A stretch of DNA of 64,000 bases, from contig NZ_PXZL01000030.1 of assembly GCF_003013405.1 (NCBI RefSeq), forward strand, positions 186,001-250,000, in the 5' to 3' direction. Source of the stretch: Brevibacillus formosus. GTDB taxonomy: Bacteria > Bacillota > Bacilli > Brevibacillales > Brevibacillaceae. Shown here piece by piece: positions 50,901 through 64,000 of this stretch (positions are counted from its first letter, which is position 1; each line of letters begins with the position of its first letter). Under the pieces are notes generated by a model. The model was not told the DNA's origin. It was given only the letters and a program-made list of their open reading frames with translations, and searched no databases. The position numbers and the translations under genes are program-made.

Positions 50901-52694
50901 GTTGTATACGCTCCTATCATCCAGATTGATCAACATTGCTGTAGGGAGAATTCGCTCCGCATACGCTACAGTCGGATCATGGATCAAAACAATGCTGGCA
51001 CCGCTATCTTCGATCATATAGCTGATCCGTTCGCTCGGATGGTCGGTGCTAATAGGGAGAAAGGCACCGCCCGCTTTCAAAACGGCTAAGATAGCGAGGC
51101 TGTAAGCGGTAGATCGCTCCACCATCACACCAACAATGCTGCCTGGTTTTACCCCTTTCTCACGCAGCACATGGGCCAGCGCATCAGATTTGTCATCCAA
51201 TTCCTGATACGTGTAGGTGCGTTCCTGATCGACTACGGCAATGTGATGCGGCCCCTTTTTGACCTGTTCCTTAAATAGCTGGTCAATGGTTCGCGTTTGG
51301 TCAACCAGCATCTCCGTGTCATTCCATTGTTGCAGAATGAGAGCCTGCTCCTCGTCCGTGACCATTTGCATGCTTGCAATTGGCTGGTCAGGATTGCGGA
51401 TGACACTCTCAATCAACTGATTCAGATGCGCTCGGACTTTTTGCAGATAGGCATCGCTGTAGGAAAGTCCATTATAGATAAAGTGAATCTCTAATTCCTT
51501 TCCAGGAATAATGCACAAATTGAAGTCGTAGCTGGTTTGCTCATATCCTTGGACATCCGTGATTCCGAATAAACCGCCTTTTCCATCTTCGTCGAATGCC
51601 TCCTCCGTCAATGGATAGTTTTCAAAGACCATGAGGTGCTGAATCAGGTTTTGTTTTAATGCGGTTTCGGACTGAATATCCGCCAGAGACAAGTATTGGT
51701 AGCTGCTTGTAGCTGTGAAGAATTGTTGCACCTGCCTGAGCAACTCGGAAAAGGTCTGTTTACCTTCACTTCGAATTCGCATTGGGATCGTATTGACAAA
51801 CAGCCCAACCATTTCTTCCACGCCAACGAGCTCAGAAGGACGTCCCGAAACAACTGATCCGAAGACAACATCATTGGCATAATTGTATCGTTGCAGCAAC
51901 AATCCCCAGAGGGAATGAAAGACGATGCTCAGTGTTACATCATTTGATCTCGCTATTTGCTCTAGACGGGCAGTTGTTACCTGATCAATGCGGAACACGA
52001 TCGATTCTCGCTGGTACCCCTTACCGGTTGAAATGTATTCAACCGGTAAAGGAGATTGCTGATCAAACCCATCCAGACTATCTCGCCAGAACGAGAGCCC
52101 TTCTTGTTTATTTTGCTTGCCAAGCCAAGTGATATAGCTACTGAAGGAATACGGTGGAGCCAGCTCAGCCTTCTTATTTTGAAGATAAGAGCGGTAGATA
52201 TGGAAAAAGTCTTTTGCGACAATCCCCAAGCACCAGCCATCCATAATAATATGGTGGAAGCTCCACACCATCTTGTATTTTGATTCACTCAATTTCATAA
52301 CGGTCATCCGAAACAACAGATCTTTCTCCAGATCAAATCTCTTGCGCCGATCCCTTACAAGAAATTGCTCTATAAATGCTTCTTGTTCATCTTGAGTCAG
52401 GTCAGAGATGTCCTCGATCTGAATAGCTGCCTCTCTTTGCTTCAACACGATTTGCAGAGGCTTTTTGCTTTCTTTATAGTGAAAGACTGTTCGCAGGATA
52501 TCGAATCTCTCGACAAGGTCGCGAAAGCTCTGATCAAGGAGATCAAGCCGCAATGACTCCTCCATCGTAATCACCGTTTGTTCAAAGTGAACCTCTGATT
52601 CAGGATGAAGGATAAAGTGATACAGCATGCCTTCTTGCATAGGTGTCAAGCGGTATATATTTTTTATCTGAACACCATTCAACCTCATCACCAT
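47958..52694 (-). CDS. NRPS: C-A(Phe)-T followed by terminal condensation-like domain (SHxxxDxxS)
   Basis: Last assembly-line protein, 1578 residues. The N-terminus (VQIKNIYRLTPMQEGMLYH) is a COM-type acceptor joined to C, whose active site is HHIIMDG near residue 150. The A domain ([11 protein letters not shown] near 617) gives code D-A-W-T-I-A-A-I-C(-K), the same as PheA of gramicidin S synthetase, so Phe. T domain: YDLGGHSIKAI near 998. There follow about 110 unassigned residues, then a condensation-like domain with FPASHLIFDLIS near 1298. The usual HHxxxDG is replaced by SHxxxDxxS, as in fungal CT cyclisation domains, keeping the second His and the Asp. No thioesterase is present, so this domain probably releases the chain. 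The preceding E domain implies a D-residue at the incoming position. Confidence 0.93.
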   Translation of the reverse strand: MVMRLNGVQIKNIYRLTPMQEGMLYHFILHPESEVHFEQTVITMEESLRLDLLDQSFRDLVERFDILRTVFHYKESKKPLQIVLKQREAAIQIEDISDLTQDEQEAFIEQFLVRDRRKRFDLEKDLLFRMTVMKLSESKYKMVWSFHHIIMDGWCLGIVAKDFFHIYRSYLQNKKAELAPPYSFSSYITWLGKQNKQEGLSFWRDSLDGFDQQSPLPVEYISTGKGYQRESIVFRIDQVTTARLEQIARSNDVTLSIVFHSLWGLLLQRYNYANDVVFGSVVSGRPSELVGVEEMVGLFVNTIPMRIRSEGKQTFSELLRQVQQFFTATSSYQYLSLADIQSETALKQNLIQHLMVFENYPLTEEAFDEDGKGGLFGITDVQGYEQTSYDFNLCIIPGKELEIHFIYNGLSYSDAYLQKVRAHLNQLIESVIRNPDQPIASMQMVTDEEQALILQQWNDTEMLVDQTRTIDQLFKEQVKKGPHHIAVVDQERTYTYQELDDKSDALAHVLREKGVKPGSIVGVMVERSTAYSLAILAVLKAGGAFLPISTDHPSERISYMIEDSGASIVLIHDPTVAYAERILPTAMLINLDDRSVYNGATSDVQTLHRSSDLAYVIYTSGSTGKPKGVRLHHVGIANLQQFFINDLGITQNDKVLQFASISFDASVWEFTMGVLTGARLVVVSKDVVLDSQAFSEYLLRHEVTVATLPPTFVTYLEPENFPKLQTLITAGSAANWELVHKWSEHCRYINAYGPTETTICATTWTYEGQEELPQQVPIGKPIANTKVYVLDAHGHLQPQGLPGELAIAGISVADGYINREELTNEKFVADPFISGSRLYKTGDMVKWLADGSLEYLGRMDNQVKIRGFRIELDEVENVILSQAGVKEAVVLAKKEQGGDACLIAYLVWEQPDWNRDLRQELLATLPAYMVPTYIHVLERMPVTPNGKIDRKALPEPVMNREANKQLNPPVTEQEIKLAEIWKEVLDLQEISVDDHFYDLGGHSIKAIQLVARLHKEGIEVKIQTIFQYDTVRALAGYLDTVDRIRTIKAQDKNDLETLIYAHFQVRSNYVEVPFGSKHRAVLYVEENARDKHQEILSLLRRSCDPAIQPHAIEYLDLSQKAWEKEKDHLQEAALDEKESLQWQEHLVNDLDQKLLRYSEAIINQQTFIRQPLSPSQRYHVQEKDISGTVIRFERMIDPKTLEKAFLDVLKRHHLLRCTLAFEEEEPYWKEYPCPSEIALPVVDVSGESDERKEAVRHLLLSEYFYKQHDSIGSLSYKVILLKESEKEYSFIFPASHLIFDLISSEVLENDMNLYYEALENGTDLTETDRNTYWDFVRQITKGPVGIEDQQLVEEFDLHGFENSLLSIERQLPSSSILDGFTIVTCEVDMDNPQETENARIPIALLARFCERSFGVQKAPIFLMNFGRAFMGNHFFDVLGECIDHIPLHIDPVWSLDELETYVKVRLDLAKERNIHFTNLVQNPDATENYPLSHHSLIQSLQMTPIICNFLGEQNKSQPSEYDHLFIKGKKRILFEASYTSMGKMNIFMALPYREDERKLRVILEEEAKKLIGMPLVIR

Positions 52695-52697
52695 CTA

Positions 52698-64000
<11,303 letters not shown>

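Overview
The window looks like a chromosomal segment of a Gram-positive, spore-forming Firmicute, most likely Brevibacillus (B. brevis group). The evidence is strong AGGAGG-type ribosome sites, frequent TTG/GTG starts, lipobox lipoproteins, a sporulation-type histidine kinase, a CcpA-type cre site and tyrocidine/gramicidin-style NRPS genes. Genus assignment is inference. I see no rRNA, tRNA, CRISPR array or insertion sequence.

Layout. 1-4.1 kb: a partial RND pump gene and its MarR regulator, divergent from a NarL-type two-component system. 4.1-11.1 kb: housekeeping and unknown genes (PAS sporulation kinase, heme-monooxygenase-like protein, a tenI-thiE pair with an unknown upstream gene, a 43-codon Asn-rich peptide, DUF3054 protein, GNAT). 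11.2-16.7 kb: a tricarboxylate transporter (tctCBA) directly downstream of its CitA/CitB-type two-component genes, with a consensus cre site in front of tctC. 16.9-24.2 kb: an NCS1 permease convergent with the operon preT-preA-hydA-beta-ureidopropionase (reductive pyrimidine degradation). 24.4-29.3 kb: an unknown HTH/RHH gene pair, two secreted unknowns, a LOG-family protein and a MazG-like protein. 29.4-34.0 kb: a class III aminotransferase and a (methyl)malonate-semialdehyde dehydrogenase, divergent from a PucR-family regulator. These complete the route from uracil through beta-alanine to acetyl-CoA. 34.1-42.1 kb: subtilisin-like protease, tandem-AAA protein, MFS pump with MarR regulator and two matching palindromic operators, and a Gfo/Idh/MocA oxidoreductase.

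42.2-64 kb is the most interesting part: a minus-strand biosynthetic locus. A giant PKS/NRPS-type protein enters from beyond the right edge with the order aminotransferase, C, vestigial A, T, C, A(Orn), T, C, A(unassigned), T, E. A second NRPS follows with C, A(Phe), T and a C-terminal condensation-like domain. Then come an MFS exporter, a membrane-fusion lipoprotein and an RND pump. There is no thioesterase. The last domain has SHxxxDxxS in place of HHxxxDG, the signature known from fungal terminal-condensation (CT) domains, and is the best candidate for product release. The predicted product is a short, cationic, probably N-acylated peptide with Orn, one D-configured residue and a C-terminal Phe, initiated by a beta-amino acyl unit. 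I cannot match it to a named compound.

Coordinates of start codons were adjusted where a ribosome-binding site clearly supports an internal start.
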